Shown: positions 14,355-22,726 of the stretch, piece after piece | Numbering within the stretch: the stretch's first letter is position 1 | Layout: each line of letters opens with the position of its first letter | Assembly: GCA_030671985.1 (NCBI GenBank) | Contig: DAOVHI010000003.1 | Span: 1 to 22,726 of the forward strand | Length of the DNA: 22,726 nt | Reading direction: 5' to 3' | DNA from: a bacterium | GTDB taxonomy: Bacteria; JAHJDO01 | Notes under the pieces: generated by a model | The model's database searches: none | What the model saw: the letters and a program-made list of their open reading frames with translations, nothing else | What the model was told of the DNA's origin: nothing | Position numbers and translations under genes: made by a program

Positions 14355-15388
14355 TGCTCTATTGTTCCTCCTCCGATAATTTCTTCACCGTTATAAAATA
14401 CCACTGCCTGACCTGGAGTAACTGCCCGCTGTGGAGAATCAAATTTAACCTTAACCTTGTCTTCGTTTAATGGAATGACCGTTGCCTGTGAAGGCTGATG
14501 CAGGTATCTTATTCTTGCTTCCGCTTTGATTGATGTTTCTAATTTTTCTATATTTATAAAATTCATATTATCGGCAATTAATTCGTTTGTATAGAGATCT
14601 TCTTCCCTGCCTGCCGTAATGGTATTGTTTTTCTTGTCAATAGCAACTACGTATAAGGGTTTTTTGTCCGCTATTCCCATTCCCCTACGTTGACCAACAG
14701 TATAAAAAACAATTCCTCTGTGCTCTCCTATAACTTTACCTTCTTTATTTACGATAGGACCGGGGCAAATGAGTGATGAGTTGAAATGTTCTTCAACAAA
14801 CTTCCCATAGTTGTTATCAGGGATAAAACATATTTCCTGAGATTCCGGGCTATTTACCACATGCAAATTTTTCTCTTTAGCTATCTTCCTTACCTGTTCT
14901 TTAGTAAGGTCTCCCAGAGGCATCAAAGTGTATTTCAACTGCTCCTGAGTTAGCACGTACAGGAAATAAGACTGATCCTTCTTTGTATCAATGCCTTTCT
15001 TGAGCAAGTATTTTTTCCTTTTATTATCAAACTCTATTTTTGCATAGTGACCTGTAGCCATATAATCTGCGCTTAATTCCTTTGCCTTTTTAGCCAAAGC
15101 GTCAAATTTTATGTATTTATTGCATCTAATACAAGGATTTGGTGTTCTTCCGTCTTTATATTCTTCGCAAAAGTTGGTGATTACTTTCTCTTTGAAAACA
15201 TCTCTGAGATCTAATTCGTAGTGCGGTATTCCTAATTTGTCAGCCACTCTCTTTGCATCTTCATCTTTGGAATGTTCCCATATACGCATAGTGATGCCGA
15301 TAACCTCAAAACCTCTGTCTTTAAGTAAGGCGGCGGCAACTGATGAATCCACTCCGCCGCTCATTGCTGCAACTACTCTTTTTCCCAT
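14351..15388 (-). CDS. mnmA: tRNA-specific 2-thiouridylase
   Basis: MnmA thiolates U34 in the wobble position of Glu, Gln and Lys tRNAs, using ATP and sulfur relayed from a cysteine desulfurase. The PP-loop signature SGGVDSS lies near the N-terminus. The two catalytic cysteines are in GRTPNPCIRCNKYIKF and SQEICFIPD. The C-terminal domain retains FYTVGQRRGMG and the closing FDSPQRAVTPGQAVVFY. I use the ATG at 15388 because family members usually start a few residues before the PP-loop and it lies just after the nifS stop. An in-frame GTG at 15406 would add six residues and overlap nifS by 13 bases, but has no clear Shine-Dalgarno. Co-location with nifS fits direct sulfur supply. Confidence 0.95.
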   Translation of the reverse strand: MGKRVVAAMSGGVDSSVAAALLKDRGFEVIGITMRIWEHSKDEDAKRVADKLGIPHYELDLRDVFKEKVITNFCEEYKDGRTPNPCIRCNKYIKFDALAKKAKELSADYMATGHYAKIEFDNKRKKYLLKKGIDTKKDQSYFLYVLTQEQLKYTLMPLGDLTKEQVRKIAKEKNLHVVNSPESQEICFIPDNNYGKFVEEHFNSSLICPGPIVNKEGKVIGEHRGIVFYTVGQRRGMGIADKKPLYVVAIDKKNNTITAGREEDLYTNELIADNMNFINIEKLETSIKAEARIRYLHQPSQATVIPLNEDKVKVKFDSPQRAVTPGQAVVFYNGEEIIGGGTIEQ

Positions 15389-15393
15389 CTTTA

Positions 15394-16554
15394 TCAATTC
15401 TTCCACAATGGTGACATGGAACGGAGTTTCTTCACGATTTTTGGCAGTACTTCTAAAACGTCATCAATATCCTTTTTCTCGGTAAATCTGCCCATAGTAA
15501 ACCTCAAAGAACCATGGGCTAATTCGTGTGATAGTCCCAAAGCCAGTAAAACATGGGAGGCTTCCAGACTTGATGAACTGCAGGCAGAACCTGTAGAAAC
15601 GGCAATGCCCTCCATGTCTAAATTGAGAAGCATTGATTCTCCTTCTATAAATTCAATGGAGACATTTACATTGTTTGGAAGTCTTTTTGTAGGGTGTCCG
15701 TTTAATCGGACATGTTCGATTTTTTCAAAGATACCCTTTATCAGCTTATCCCGCAAAACGGTCAATTTTTTTGCCTCTTCATTCATCGTTTCTCTTGCAA
15801 TCTCTACCGCTTTACCAAATCCAACAATAGCCGGCACATTTTCCGTAGATGCGCGCCGTCTTTTTTCCTGTTCTCCTCCATGCATGAACGGAACTATTCT
15901 AGTGCCTTTTCCTATGTAGAGCGCTCCAATTCCATTAGGCCCGCACAGCTTGTGTCCAGACATACTGAACAGGTCTACATTAAGCTCATCAACATTTATA
16001 GGGAGATGTCCAAATGTCTGGACGGCGTCCGAGTGAAAACTAATTTCTTTTTCTTTGGCAATTTTGCCTATTTCCGCTATTGGCTGGATTGTTCCGATTT
16101 CATTATTGGCATGCATAATGGATATAAGAATAGTTTTGTCGGTAATCGCTTTTTTTACATCATCCGGATCTATAAGCCCGTCTTTGTTTACAGGAAGATA
16201 AGTTATCTTAAATCCCATCTTTTCCAAAAATTTACAGGACTTAATTACTGCGGGATGTTCAATAGATGAGGTAATTATATGATTCCCTTTATTCTGATTG
16301 GCATATGCTGTACCCTTTATGGCAAAGTTATCGCTTTCCGTGCCGCAGCCGGTAAAGATAATTTCCTCCTGCTTTGCGCCCAAAAAAGAGGCTATTTTTC
16401 CCCGCGCTTCCTCAATTGCCGCTTTGCCTTCCTGTCCAAAGGAATGAATGCTTGAAGGATTGCCGAATCTATCAGTAAAATACGGAAGCATCGCTTTTAC
16501 AACTTCAGGGTCCGTAGGCGTGGTAGCCGCATAATCAAGATATATTTTTTTCAT
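15394..16554 (-). CDS. nifS: Cysteine desulfurase (NifS/IscS family)
   Basis: This PLP enzyme of 386 residues converts cysteine to alanine and a protein-bound persulfide. Family marks are the start KKIYLDYAATTPTDPEV, the cofactor region FTGCGTESDN and SIEHPAV, SDAVQTFG, the Schiff-base lysine in SMSGHKLCGPNG, RRASTENVPAIVG, and the catalytic cysteine in AVSTGSACSSSS. The short loop around that cysteine is of the NifS/IscS (group I) type. A GGGAG lies five bases before the ATG. The start overlaps larE by 20 bases and mnmA follows, so its likely clients are LarE-type and MnmA sulfur transferases and the Fe-S protein NadA. No IscU, NifU or SufB scaffold gene is in the window. Confidence 0.95.
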   Translation of the reverse strand: MKKIYLDYAATTPTDPEVVKAMLPYFTDRFGNPSSIHSFGQEGKAAIEEARGKIASFLGAKQEEIIFTGCGTESDNFAIKGTAYANQNKGNHIITSSIEHPAVIKSCKFLEKMGFKITYLPVNKDGLIDPDDVKKAITDKTILISIMHANNEIGTIQPIAEIGKIAKEKEISFHSDAVQTFGHLPINVDELNVDLFSMSGHKLCGPNGIGALYIGKGTRIVPFMHGGEQEKRRRASTENVPAIVGFGKAVEIARETMNEEAKKLTVLRDKLIKGIFEKIEHVRLNGHPTKRLPNNVNVSIEFIEGESMLLNLDMEGIAVSTGSACSSSSLEASHVLLALGLSHELAHGSLRFTMGRFTEKKDIDDVLEVLPKIVKKLRSMSPLWKN

Positions 16555-17341
16555 TCATGCTCCCTGTTCTATATCCTTCCAGATCAATAGTCACATAAGT
16601 ATAACCTAATTCCTTGAATTTAGTTACAATTTTATCTCTTACGTCTTCTTTTAATAATTTGGATATTTCATCTTTGAGAACTTCTATTCTAGCGATCTGA
16701 TCGTGATGTCTTACTCTCACTTGAGTTATGCCAAATCCTCTTAAGAACGACTCTGCTTGATCAACTTTAGCAAGATTCTCTTTGGTTATCCTCATTCCAT
16801 ATGGAAAACGACTAGCAAGACAGGCAAGAGACGGTTTGTTCCAGGTTGGCAATCCAAGTCTCTCTGATAAACTGCGAATCTCATCTTTAGTAAAACAGGT
16901 TTCTTCAAGCGGACTTCTTACTCCTAATTCCTCAACGGCTTTCCTGCCCGGCCTGAAGTCTTTTGTGTCATCATAATTTGAACCGTCCAAAACATAGTTT
17001 AGCTTGTATTTCTTAGCTAACGCAGCTAGTTTTGAAAACAAGTTTCGTTTACACCAGTAGCACCTGTCAACAGAATTCTCAGCAAATTTTTGATTAGAAA
17101 GCTCATCGGTTTTAATAACCAAGTGTTTCACATTTATTTTTTTTGCGATAGTTTCGGCCTCTTTCATTTCACATGCAGGATAAATAAAAGAAGACGCAGT
17201 GACTGCCATTACCTTATCATCGCTCAATACATCATTGGCAATCTTAAGCAAAAAAACGCTATCCACTCCGCCCGAATAGGCTATTAAAACACTCCCCATC
17301 TCAGTCAAAATTTTCTTTAACTGTTGTAATTTTTTATTCAT
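16535..17341 (-). CDS. larE: LarE-type ATP-dependent sulfur transferase (three-cysteine form)
   Basis: LarE activates a pyridinium dinucleotide carboxylate and inserts sulfur during synthesis of the nickel-pincer cofactor of lactate racemase. The PP-loop SGGVDS is near residue 24. Three cysteines stand out: RCYWCKRNLF (C94 and C97) and KPSLACLASRFPYG (C174). The last corresponds to the sacrificial Cys176 of Lactobacillus LarE, and the added CxxC pair marks the class that holds a [4Fe-4S] cluster. The ATG at 17341 is chosen because it forms TAATG with the cysK stop; an in-frame TTG at 17347 would add two residues. larA, larB and larC are not in the window. Another thiolation substrate is possible given the sulfur-relay neighbours. 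Confidence 0.88.
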   Translation of the reverse strand: MNKKLQQLKKILTEMGSVLIAYSGGVDSVFLLKIANDVLSDDKVMAVTASSFIYPACEMKEAETIAKKINVKHLVIKTDELSNQKFAENSVDRCYWCKRNLFSKLAALAKKYKLNYVLDGSNYDDTKDFRPGRKAVEELGVRSPLEETCFTKDEIRSLSERLGLPTWNKPSLACLASRFPYGMRITKENLAKVDQAESFLRGFGITQVRVRHHDQIARIEVLKDEISKLLKEDVRDKIVTKFKELGYTYVTIDLEGYRTGSMNEKNIS

Positions 17342-18228
17342 TACCAAGTGCTTAAATACCGTTCACCGGTATCGGGGAAGATTACAACAATAAGTTTATC
17401 TTTGTTTTCTTTTCTTTTACCTATTTCTATTGCTGCCCAGGCTGCTGCGCCGGAGGAAATGCCGGCGAATATGCCTTCTTCTTTAGCTAATCTTCTTGCG
17501 GTCTTAGCAGCGTCTTCATTGCTTACCTTAATCACTTCATCCACCAAATCCATTCTCAAAACATCAGGCACAAACCCTGCGCCAATGCCCTGGATTTTAC
17601 TCGGTGAATCCTTGGGCTCAACAGCAATTGCTTTAAACTCCGGATTTCTTTTCTTGATTACCTCAGCTATTCCGGTAATTGTTCCGCCTGTGCCAACTCC
17701 GCTGACCAAGATATCTACCTTGCCGTCTGTATCGCGCCATATCTCTTCAGCGGTTGTTTCTCTGTGTATCTTAGGATTAGCCGGATTTTTGAATTGCTGC
17801 GGCATAAAGGAATTGGGAGTGTTCTTTAGGATCTCTTCCGCCTTTTTCACTGCGCCGGTCATCCCTTCCCGACCAGATGTAAGAACAACCTCTGCTCCAA
17901 GTAGAGATAGTAACTGCCTGCGTTCAACGGACATCGTATCAGGCATAGTTAAAATTAAATGGTAACCTTTTGCGGCGCAGACAAAAGCCAAAGCAACTCC
18001 TGTGTTGCCGCTCGTCGACTCAATAATTGTTGTTCCGTCTTTAATTAAACCTCGGCTCTCTCCATCTTCAATCATAGCAACGCCAATTCTATCTTTTACA
18101 CTTGATAGCGGATTAAAGGATTCAAGCTTTGCCGCAATAGCTGCATATGCGCCTTGCGTAATTTTATTCAGTTTCACTAAAGGTGTATTCCCGACAAGTT
18201 TCGTAATATTGTCTGCTATCTTTAACAT
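17341..18228 (-). CDS. cysK: Cysteine synthase (O-acetylserine sulfhydrylase)
   Basis: This PLP enzyme (295 residues) makes cysteine from O-acetylserine and sulfide. It shows the expected start [17 protein letters not shown], the Schiff-base lysine in [10 protein letters not shown], the substrate loop ESTSGNTG, the phosphate-binding [10 protein letters not shown], and the closing [16 protein letters not shown]. The chain is slightly shorter than E. coli CysK, mostly at the C-terminus. Its ATG overlaps the phosphohexomutase stop in TAATG, with a strong GAGGAGGA upstream. Cysteine produced here would feed the desulfurase NifS two genes downstream. Cystathionine beta-synthase-type or phosphoserine-using relatives are less likely but not excluded. 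Confidence 0.95.
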   Translation of the reverse strand: MLKIADNITKLVGNTPLVKLNKITQGAYAAIAAKLESFNPLSSVKDRIGVAMIEDGESRGLIKDGTTIIESTSGNTGVALAFVCAAKGYHLILTMPDTMSVERRQLLSLLGAEVVLTSGREGMTGAVKKAEEILKNTPNSFMPQQFKNPANPKIHRETTAEEIWRDTDGKVDILVSGVGTGGTITGIAEVIKKRNPEFKAIAVEPKDSPSKIQGIGAGFVPDVLRMDLVDEVIKVSNEDAAKTARRLAKEEGIFAGISSGAAAWAAIEIGKRKENKDKLIVVIFPDTGERYLSTW

Positions 18229-20177
18229 TACTCTATCTCCTCCTCAATTTCTTTAATTGCGTTAGTAAACAAGTTGTAGATTGCTTTGTATTTTTTATCA
18301 AGTAGCTGCTTCGTTTGAGAATCAGACTGCAAATGAGACAGACTTACGCCTCTTCGCATCAACCATTTTTCTGTGAGAGACAATCTAAACCATATCCATC
18401 CAATGAGACGCTTTGCATCCTTATTAAAAAAGAATTCAATCTTATAACCTCCGATCTGTGTTTTTCTGTTTCCTTTGCCTCTTAATTCTTCCGAACCTTC
18501 GTAGTTTGTAAATTCGTATGACAAACGCTCTCCATATATGTCGGATAGCTCGTTTTTAATTTTAGGCCATAGTTTATTAGGGAAATAATTATCAAAACTT
18601 TCCTTGAATCTGCGTTGATCAACAGGTTTTGCTTTGTATTCTCCTTCTTTGGTAAAAAAGTCCGTGTCAATAGATAGAGGAAGAGTATTTAATATGTTAT
18701 AGAAAAGGCTTTGTATGTTTTCCTGAAAATACCACTTATCACAGTTATCCGATATGTTAATTTTCTTTGTCAGTATTTTTGTAAGATTTGGCCGTGTTAT
18801 GAGATTTATAATAGTCCTGATTGTATGAATAGGTTCTCTTACCATAAAATCAGTGGTAAAAGTTCCTCCATTGCTTGCTTCTCCCATTAGAATGACTTCT
18901 ATATCTTCTTTTGAAAGCAGCTCTCCTCCTCCGGCAACAGCAGCTTCTCCTGTATCTGTTCTTTTCAATACAATATTAAAGATACTGCATACTTGCTCCA
19001 TAAGAGAAGAAGAAGCGTCATTAATTACAATGCCGTATTTTTTCTCAATAAGTTTACCCTTGTCTGCAATATCTAAGATAGAAGCCACTACATCCAATGC
19101 GAATATCTTTTGAACACCGGGAACAAAAGGGGAGCCATTTTTATCCATTAGAACTACGTTTTTTCTATCTCCGTCAGTATCAAAAACAAAGAATGCAATA
19201 ATCTTCTTTCCTGATGTTATCATTTGGCTGAGCGCTTCTTGAGCTTGTTTTGTCGCCTCAGAGGTTGGAGCAAGCTGATGATTCATATCTTTACGATATT
19301 TTGAATTTATCTGAACGATGTTAAATCCCCATGACTCCAGATATTTCTTATCTCTTCTTGCTCCGCCGTTTGGGTCAAGCCCGATCCATAGATTCATAGA
19401 AGATGTTTTTGATTTGATATTGTTTTTTATGCGCTTTATCTCCAGCTTATCTTTGGCTCCGGTTATAATAGAGTCGCAAAGTTCGGAGTAAATCTTCTCG
19501 GATTCTTCTCTCAAAACAGATATGTTTCTAAAAATATCTTCAATTTTTTGAGACGGGACACTATTGACTTCGGTTATAATCTTTTTTATTAGTAATTGGT
19601 TAGTTAATTCGGATTCGTATTTTTTAATAAACGGCTGCGCAAGTCCTGCATGTAATACTTTGCCGTCAGAGAGTCCTAGTTTTAAGCCATTATATCCGTG
19701 AGGATTATGGCTTGCGCTTATATATAGGAATCCGTCAGCAGTTTCTCTGGAATAGGCAGCAATTCTTGTAATGGATGAGACAAATATATATCTCACATCT
19801 ACGTTGCTGCAGATGAGAGTTCTTACTGCAATATCCGCAATAGCAGGACCGGTGTGGCGCGTATCTATACCAACAACTATAACAGGTTTTTCTTTAGAGG
19901 ATTTGTTTTTGACAAGATCAGCAAAATTCTTAGCTATTATCGCAATATATACTTTAGCGGCGTCTGTTATACTTGTGGATGTACCATCAAAAAAATCCGG
20001 TTTTTCATCTCCGTTTGTTGTATCAAATACCTGACGTATGCCTGATATTGAAGCAATTCCAGATTCTTTGCGTTTTTTTATATTGGTTATAAGCTCTTCA
20101 ATATCTATTCTATTTAAATCGGGAAACGGCAATACGTTCGGATTTCCAATCTCTAAACCGGTTTTTTTGTCCAACAT
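18228..20177 (-). CDS. Alpha-D-phosphohexomutase family protein (phosphoglucomutase/phosphomannomutase-like), long form
   Basis: Enzymes of this family move phosphate between C1 and C6 of a hexose through a phosphoserine. The serine loop [16 protein letters not shown] places the catalytic Ser at about 156, the metal-binding loop [10 protein letters not shown] has Asp 333, 335 and 337, and the sugar-binding loop reads GEASNGG (432-438). The chain is 649 residues, well above the roughly 450-550 of common bacterial members, with extra sequence before residue 60, around 185-260, and at the C-terminus. Substrate cannot be told from sequence. It is the first gene of the minus-strand operon. There is no good Shine-Dalgarno before its ATG and its link to the sulfur genes behind it is probably transcriptional only. 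Confidence 0.87.
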   Translation of the reverse strand: MLDKKTGLEIGNPNVLPFPDLNRIDIEELITNIKKRKESGIASISGIRQVFDTTNGDEKPDFFDGTSTSITDAAKVYIAIIAKNFADLVKNKSSKEKPVIVVGIDTRHTGPAIADIAVRTLICSNVDVRYIFVSSITRIAAYSRETADGFLYISASHNPHGYNGLKLGLSDGKVLHAGLAQPFIKKYESELTNQLLIKKIITEVNSVPSQKIEDIFRNISVLREESEKIYSELCDSIITGAKDKLEIKRIKNNIKSKTSSMNLWIGLDPNGGARRDKKYLESWGFNIVQINSKYRKDMNHQLAPTSEATKQAQEALSQMITSGKKIIAFFVFDTDGDRKNVVLMDKNGSPFVPGVQKIFALDVVASILDIADKGKLIEKKYGIVINDASSSLMEQVCSIFNIVLKRTDTGEAAVAGGGELLSKEDIEVILMGEASNGGTFTTDFMVREPIHTIRTIINLITRPNLTKILTKKINISDNCDKWYFQENIQSLFYNILNTLPLSIDTDFFTKEGEYKAKPVDQRRFKESFDNYFPNKLWPKIKNELSDIYGERLSYEFTNYEGSEELRGKGNRKTQIGGYKIEFFFNKDAKRLIGWIWFRLSLTEKWLMRRGVSLSHLQSDSQTKQLLDKKYKAIYNLFTNAIKEIEEEIE

Positions 20178-20221
20178 GTTTCAACTATATCAAATCTAAT
20201 TTAAAGTTAAAAGGATTTGAT

Positions 20222-20250
20222 TTGCCCGCGTACCGGCGGTATGGTAAAAT
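20222..20250 (+). promoter_or_regulatory. Extended -10 promoter for the histidinol phosphatase / biotin operon
   Basis: A -35-like TTGCCC (20222-20227) is followed after 17 bases by TAAAAT (20245-20250). This is preceded by TGG (20242-20244), giving an extended -10. Transcription would begin near 20257, leaving a leader of about 33 bases that contains the AAGGAG at 20274-20279. It lies in the divergent gap of 112 bases with the phosphohexomutase operon. Confidence 0.5.
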
Positions 20251-20289
20251 CGAGCAGACGACGAAAACCAAATAAGGAGTACCGAATCT

Positions 20290-21096
20290 ATGCTGATTGA
20301 TTATCATATACACACAAAAATGTGCGGTCATGCAGAAGGCGAAATGGAAGAATATGTCAGAGAGGCTGTTAGAAAAGGACTTGGAGAGATAGGGTTTAAC
20401 GATCATTTCCCGATTCTGCACATTGAGGATACAGAACTTGCGCTAAGGCTTGCTATGTCTATTGATGAATTTCCAATGTATGTGAAGCAGGTAAAAAAAT
20501 TGCAGAAAGAGTTTAAGAAACATATTTCAATAAAGCTTGGGTGCGAGATTGATTATTTACCGGGGAACATGGTAGGGATAATGAATATTATCAATAAGTA
20601 TGATTTTGACTATCTGTATGGATCCGTACATTTTCTGGATGATTGGATGATTGACCATCCTGACCATGAATCAAGGTTTAAAAATAAGGATTTAGACAAG
20701 GTATATAAAGATTATTTCAAATTGGTTAGAGAAGCTGCGGAGTCAAAGCTATTTGACTGCATTTCTCACATAGACGTTATAAAGAAATTCGGATATAAGC
20801 CTGATAGCGATTTAACAGATATCTATGAACAAACAGCGAAAGCATTGGAACGCGCGGATATGTGTATTGAGGTTAATACTTCAGGGTTGTATAAGCCTGT
20901 AGGGGAAATATATCCGGAAGAAAAATTTCTTAAGATTTGTTATGAGCATAATGTACCCGTTACACTAGGTTCTGATTCGCATAAGCCCGAGCATGTGGGA
21001 AGAGATTTTGATAAGGCAGTTTCTTTAATTAAAAAAATAGGATACAGGAAAATAGTCAGGTTTAATAAACGACAAAGGTCGTATGTAAATGTATAG
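20290..21096 (+). CDS. hisK: PHP-family histidinol-phosphatase
   Basis: This 268-residue metal-dependent phosphatase of the PHP superfamily would remove phosphate from histidinol phosphate, the penultimate step of histidine synthesis. Metal-ligand motifs are in family order: DYHIHTKMCGHAEG at the N-terminus, GFNDHFP, GCEIDYLPG, DYLYGSVHFLDDW, FDCISHIDVIKKFG, and the closing LGSDSHKPEHVG. The length fits HisK/HisJ. A good Shine-Dalgarno AAGGAG lies ten bases before the ATG. It overlaps bioB by eight bases although the pathways differ. Histidine genes are not nearby, so a role on another phosphate ester is possible. Confidence 0.88.
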   Translation: MLIDYHIHTKMCGHAEGEMEEYVREAVRKGLGEIGFNDHFPILHIEDTELALRLAMSIDEFPMYVKQVKKLQKEFKKHISIKLGCEIDYLPGNMVGIMNIINKYDFDYLYGSVHFLDDWMIDHPDHESRFKNKDLDKVYKDYFKLVREAAESKLFDCISHIDVIKKFGYKPDSDLTDIYEQTAKALERADMCIEVNTSGLYKPVGEIYPEEKFLKICYEHNVPVTLGSDSHKPEHVGRDFDKAVSLIKKIGYRKIVRFNKRQRSYVNV

Positions 21097-21991
21097 AGCA
21101 ATAGAAGATAATCTGACAGATCTCATATCCACAGCAGATAAGATACGCAGGAAATTCAAAGGAGAGAAAGTAAAGCTCTGTTCTATCATAAATGCGAAAT
21201 CAGGCATGTGTGATCAGGACTGCGCTTTCTGCGGGCAGTCATCCTATCACAAAACAAAAACTCCTAAATATCCCATGTTAGATACGGAAGCAATAGTTAA
21301 ATCAGCAATGGATGCCGAGCGTAACGGCGCAGCGGAGTTCTCTATAGTAACAAGCGGTAAAGGTATAAACTCAAGAGAAGAGATCGGGAAAATAAAAAGA
21401 TCAATAAAGAGGATTAAGAAGGAAACCTCTCTGGAGTGCTGTGCGTCTCTTGGGGTTTTGAACAAGGATTTTTTGAAAGAATTAAAAGACGCCGGTCTGG
21501 ATAGATATCATCATAATCTTGAGACATCCCAAAGCTTTTTTCCTCAAATCTGCACAACTCGTCCTTATCGTGAAAATGTAGATACAATCATAGCGGCAAA
21601 AGAAGCGGGATTAATTACATGCTGCGGGGGCATATTTGGAATGGGGGAGTCTCAGAAGCAGAGAATAGAATTAGCTATGACCTTGAAAGAATTAGATCCT
21701 GACTCCATCCCGATAAATTTTCTGAATCCCGTTAAGAACACGAAACTTGAAAACATGTCATTGTTGAAGCCTTTGGAAGCGCTAAAAATAATAGCTACAT
21801 TCCGCATTATTTTCCCGACAAAGGATATTATTATCTGCGGCGGAAGAGAAATAACATTGCAAAGTCTTCAGCCCATGATGTTACTTGCGGGAGCAAATGG
21901 CATGATCATTGGAGATTATCTGACGACAAAGGGAAGAAACGTTCAGGATGACTTAGATATGATAAAAGATTTAGGACTCCATAATGAATAA
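21089..21991 (+). CDS. bioB: Biotin synthase (radical SAM), short form with altered auxiliary-cluster ligands
   Basis: BioB inserts sulfur into dethiobiotin to make biotin. The radical-SAM cluster motif CDQDCAFC (C41, C45, C48) within NAKSGMCDQDCAFCGQSS is diagnostic. The chain of 300 residues is shorter than E. coli BioB. At the site of E. coli Cys97 (RFC) this protein has a serine (EFS, S85). The other auxiliary-cluster positions remain: C117 or C118 (LECCASLG), C178 or C179 (ITCCGGIFG) and R253 (GGREITL). An extra cysteine, C155 (PQICTTRPY), is present. The ATG overlaps the hisK stop by eight bases, with AAAGG about 11 bases upstream. bioF follows with another eight-base overlap. Confidence 0.94.
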   Translation: MYRAIEDNLTDLISTADKIRRKFKGEKVKLCSIINAKSGMCDQDCAFCGQSSYHKTKTPKYPMLDTEAIVKSAMDAERNGAAEFSIVTSGKGINSREEIGKIKRSIKRIKKETSLECCASLGVLNKDFLKELKDAGLDRYHHNLETSQSFFPQICTTRPYRENVDTIIAAKEAGLITCCGGIFGMGESQKQRIELAMTLKELDPDSIPINFLNPVKNTKLENMSLLKPLEALKIIATFRIIFPTKDIIICGGREITLQSLQPMMLLAGANGMIIGDYLTTKGRNVQDDLDMIKDLGLHNE

Positions 21992-22726
21992 GTTTAACTT
22001 CATTGATGAAGCGCTTGACGGTTTAGAAAAAAACGGGTTATATCGTACGCTAAAAACCTGTTCTCAGTTTAAATCTTCGAAACTGGTTCTTGATGGAAAA
22101 GAACTGATTAATTTCTCATCTAATAATTATCTGGGCTTAGCGGATGATCCTATTCTAAAGAAGGCGGCTTGCGATGCTATAGGGAAGTATGGTTGCGGCA
22201 GTACTGCGTCACGTCTTATGTGTGGAAATCTAGTTCTTAACGAGGAATTAGAAAAGAGAATAGCGGGATTCAAGAGAACCGAAGCAGCTCTTACGTTTAG
22301 TTCAGGATATATGGCTAATATAGGCGTAATCTCTGCTTTAATGGGAAGGCGGGATGTTATACTTGCGGACAAAAATAATCATGCAAGTTTGGTAGACGGC
22401 TGTATATTAAGCAGAGCAAAACTTATACGATATTCTCACAGAGATATAAAAGATCTGGAACGAATTCTCAAAAACACAGGTAAATACGGCAAACGTTTGA
22501 TTGTTACTGACTCCGTTTTTAGTATGGATGGAGATATAGCGCCTTTACCGGATATTGTGGAGCTGGCGAAGCAATACGACTGCATGGTAATGATTGATGA
22601 TGCGCATGCGACAGGTGTATTGGGAAGAACAGGACGTGGAGGCGCGGAATATTTTGCGCTTCCCGAAGAAGTTATAGACATTCATATGGGCACATTTGGA
22701 AAGGCTCTGGGAAGTTTTGGCGCATA
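21984..22726 (+). CDS. bioF: 8-amino-7-oxononanoate synthase, 5' part (runs off the window)
   Basis: This PLP enzyme of the alpha-oxoamine synthase family would condense pimeloyl-thioester with alanine, the first committed step of the biotin ring pathway. About 247 residues are present. Visible motifs are NFSSNNYLGLADDP, the glycine-rich YGCGSTASRLMCGN, FSSGYMAN, DKNNHASLVDG, the cofactor Asp-His in MIDDAHATGVLG, and the Schiff-base lysine K240 in MGTFGKALGSFG. Glycine C-acetyltransferase (Kbl) is the main alternative, but the overlap with bioB favours BioF. The frame stays open to the last base. Confidence 0.92.
   Translation, partial: MNKFNFIDEALDGLEKNGLYRTLKTCSQFKSSKLVLDGKELINFSSNNYLGLADDPILKKAACDAIGKYGCGSTASRLMCGNLVLNEELEKRIAGFKRTEAALTFSSGYMANIGVISALMGRRDVILADKNNHASLVDGCILSRAKLIRYSHRDIKDLERILKNTGKYGKRLIVTDSVFSMDGDIAPLPDIVELAKQYDCMVMIDDAHATGVLGRTGRGGAEYFALPEEVIDIHMGTFGKALGSFGA

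Noticed and set aside
15712-16269. 185-codon open frame on the + strand opposite nifS
   Set aside because: It is antisense to a gene with complete NifS motifs and encodes a Phe/Tyr/Cys-rich sequence typical of a shadow frame.
17348-17965. 205-codon open frame on the + strand opposite cysK
   Set aside because: It mirrors cysK codon by codon, is rich in Ser, Pro and Leu, and has no recognisable domain.
20184-20212. Minus-strand promoter for the phosphohexomutase gene (TATAGT with a TTTTAA -35)
   Set aside because: The -35 matches only three of six bases and transcription would start at the ATG itself.

Overview
The window looks like chromosome from an uncultured, AT-rich, probably anaerobic Gram-negative bacterium. 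Six or more products carry type I signal peptides, there is a transmembrane anti-sigma factor, and 3' and 5' gene ends overlap tightly throughout. The style resembles Candidatus Omnitrophota or a related lineage, but that placement is only an impression and cannot be confirmed from the sequence alone. No rRNA, tRNA, CRISPR array or intact transposase was seen.

Region 1 (about 208-10368, + strand) is the unusual part. An ECF sigma factor and its zinc-finger, single-pass anti-sigma factor are followed, with ATGA-type overlaps or short gaps, by a secreted protein of unknown family and then by four proteins with CsgG/FlgO-like N-terminal domains. Two of these are plain CsgG-like paralogues in tandem. 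The third is a 953-residue fusion of CsgG-like, TPR, PEGA and beta-propeller parts. The fourth is a fusion of CsgG-like, TPR and DUF1266 parts. Next come a free-standing secreted DUF1266 protein and a small single-pass membrane protein. No curli subunits or flagellar genes are present. I read this as one sigma-controlled envelope system whose function is not known to me.

Region 2 (about 10369-10923) holds short repeats: three copies of a GGGGnnAGACAC motif and two hairpins. They surround a small three-helix membrane protein gene.

Region 3 (10924-13359, - strand) holds a GlmU-like nucleotidyltransferase whose C-terminal beta-helix appears to lack the acetyltransferase signature, and a soluble CBS-CBS-GGDEF diguanylate cyclase. 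Both lie behind a good sigma-70 promoter at 13395-13423.

Region 4 (13443-20177, - strand) is a six-gene unit in the order phosphohexomutase, cysK, larE, nifS, mnmA, nadA. Neighbouring genes overlap or nearly touch. It links cysteine synthesis, cysteine desulfuration, two sulfur-transfer PP-loop enzymes and the Fe-S enzyme quinolinate synthase. LarE is the three-cysteine, cluster-type form.

Region 5 (20222-22726, + strand) starts divergently from region 4 with a promoter, a PHP-family histidinol phosphatase, biotin synthase bioB and the 5' part of bioF, which runs off the window. BioB shows a changed set of auxiliary-cluster ligands, which may mark an anaerobe-type enzyme.
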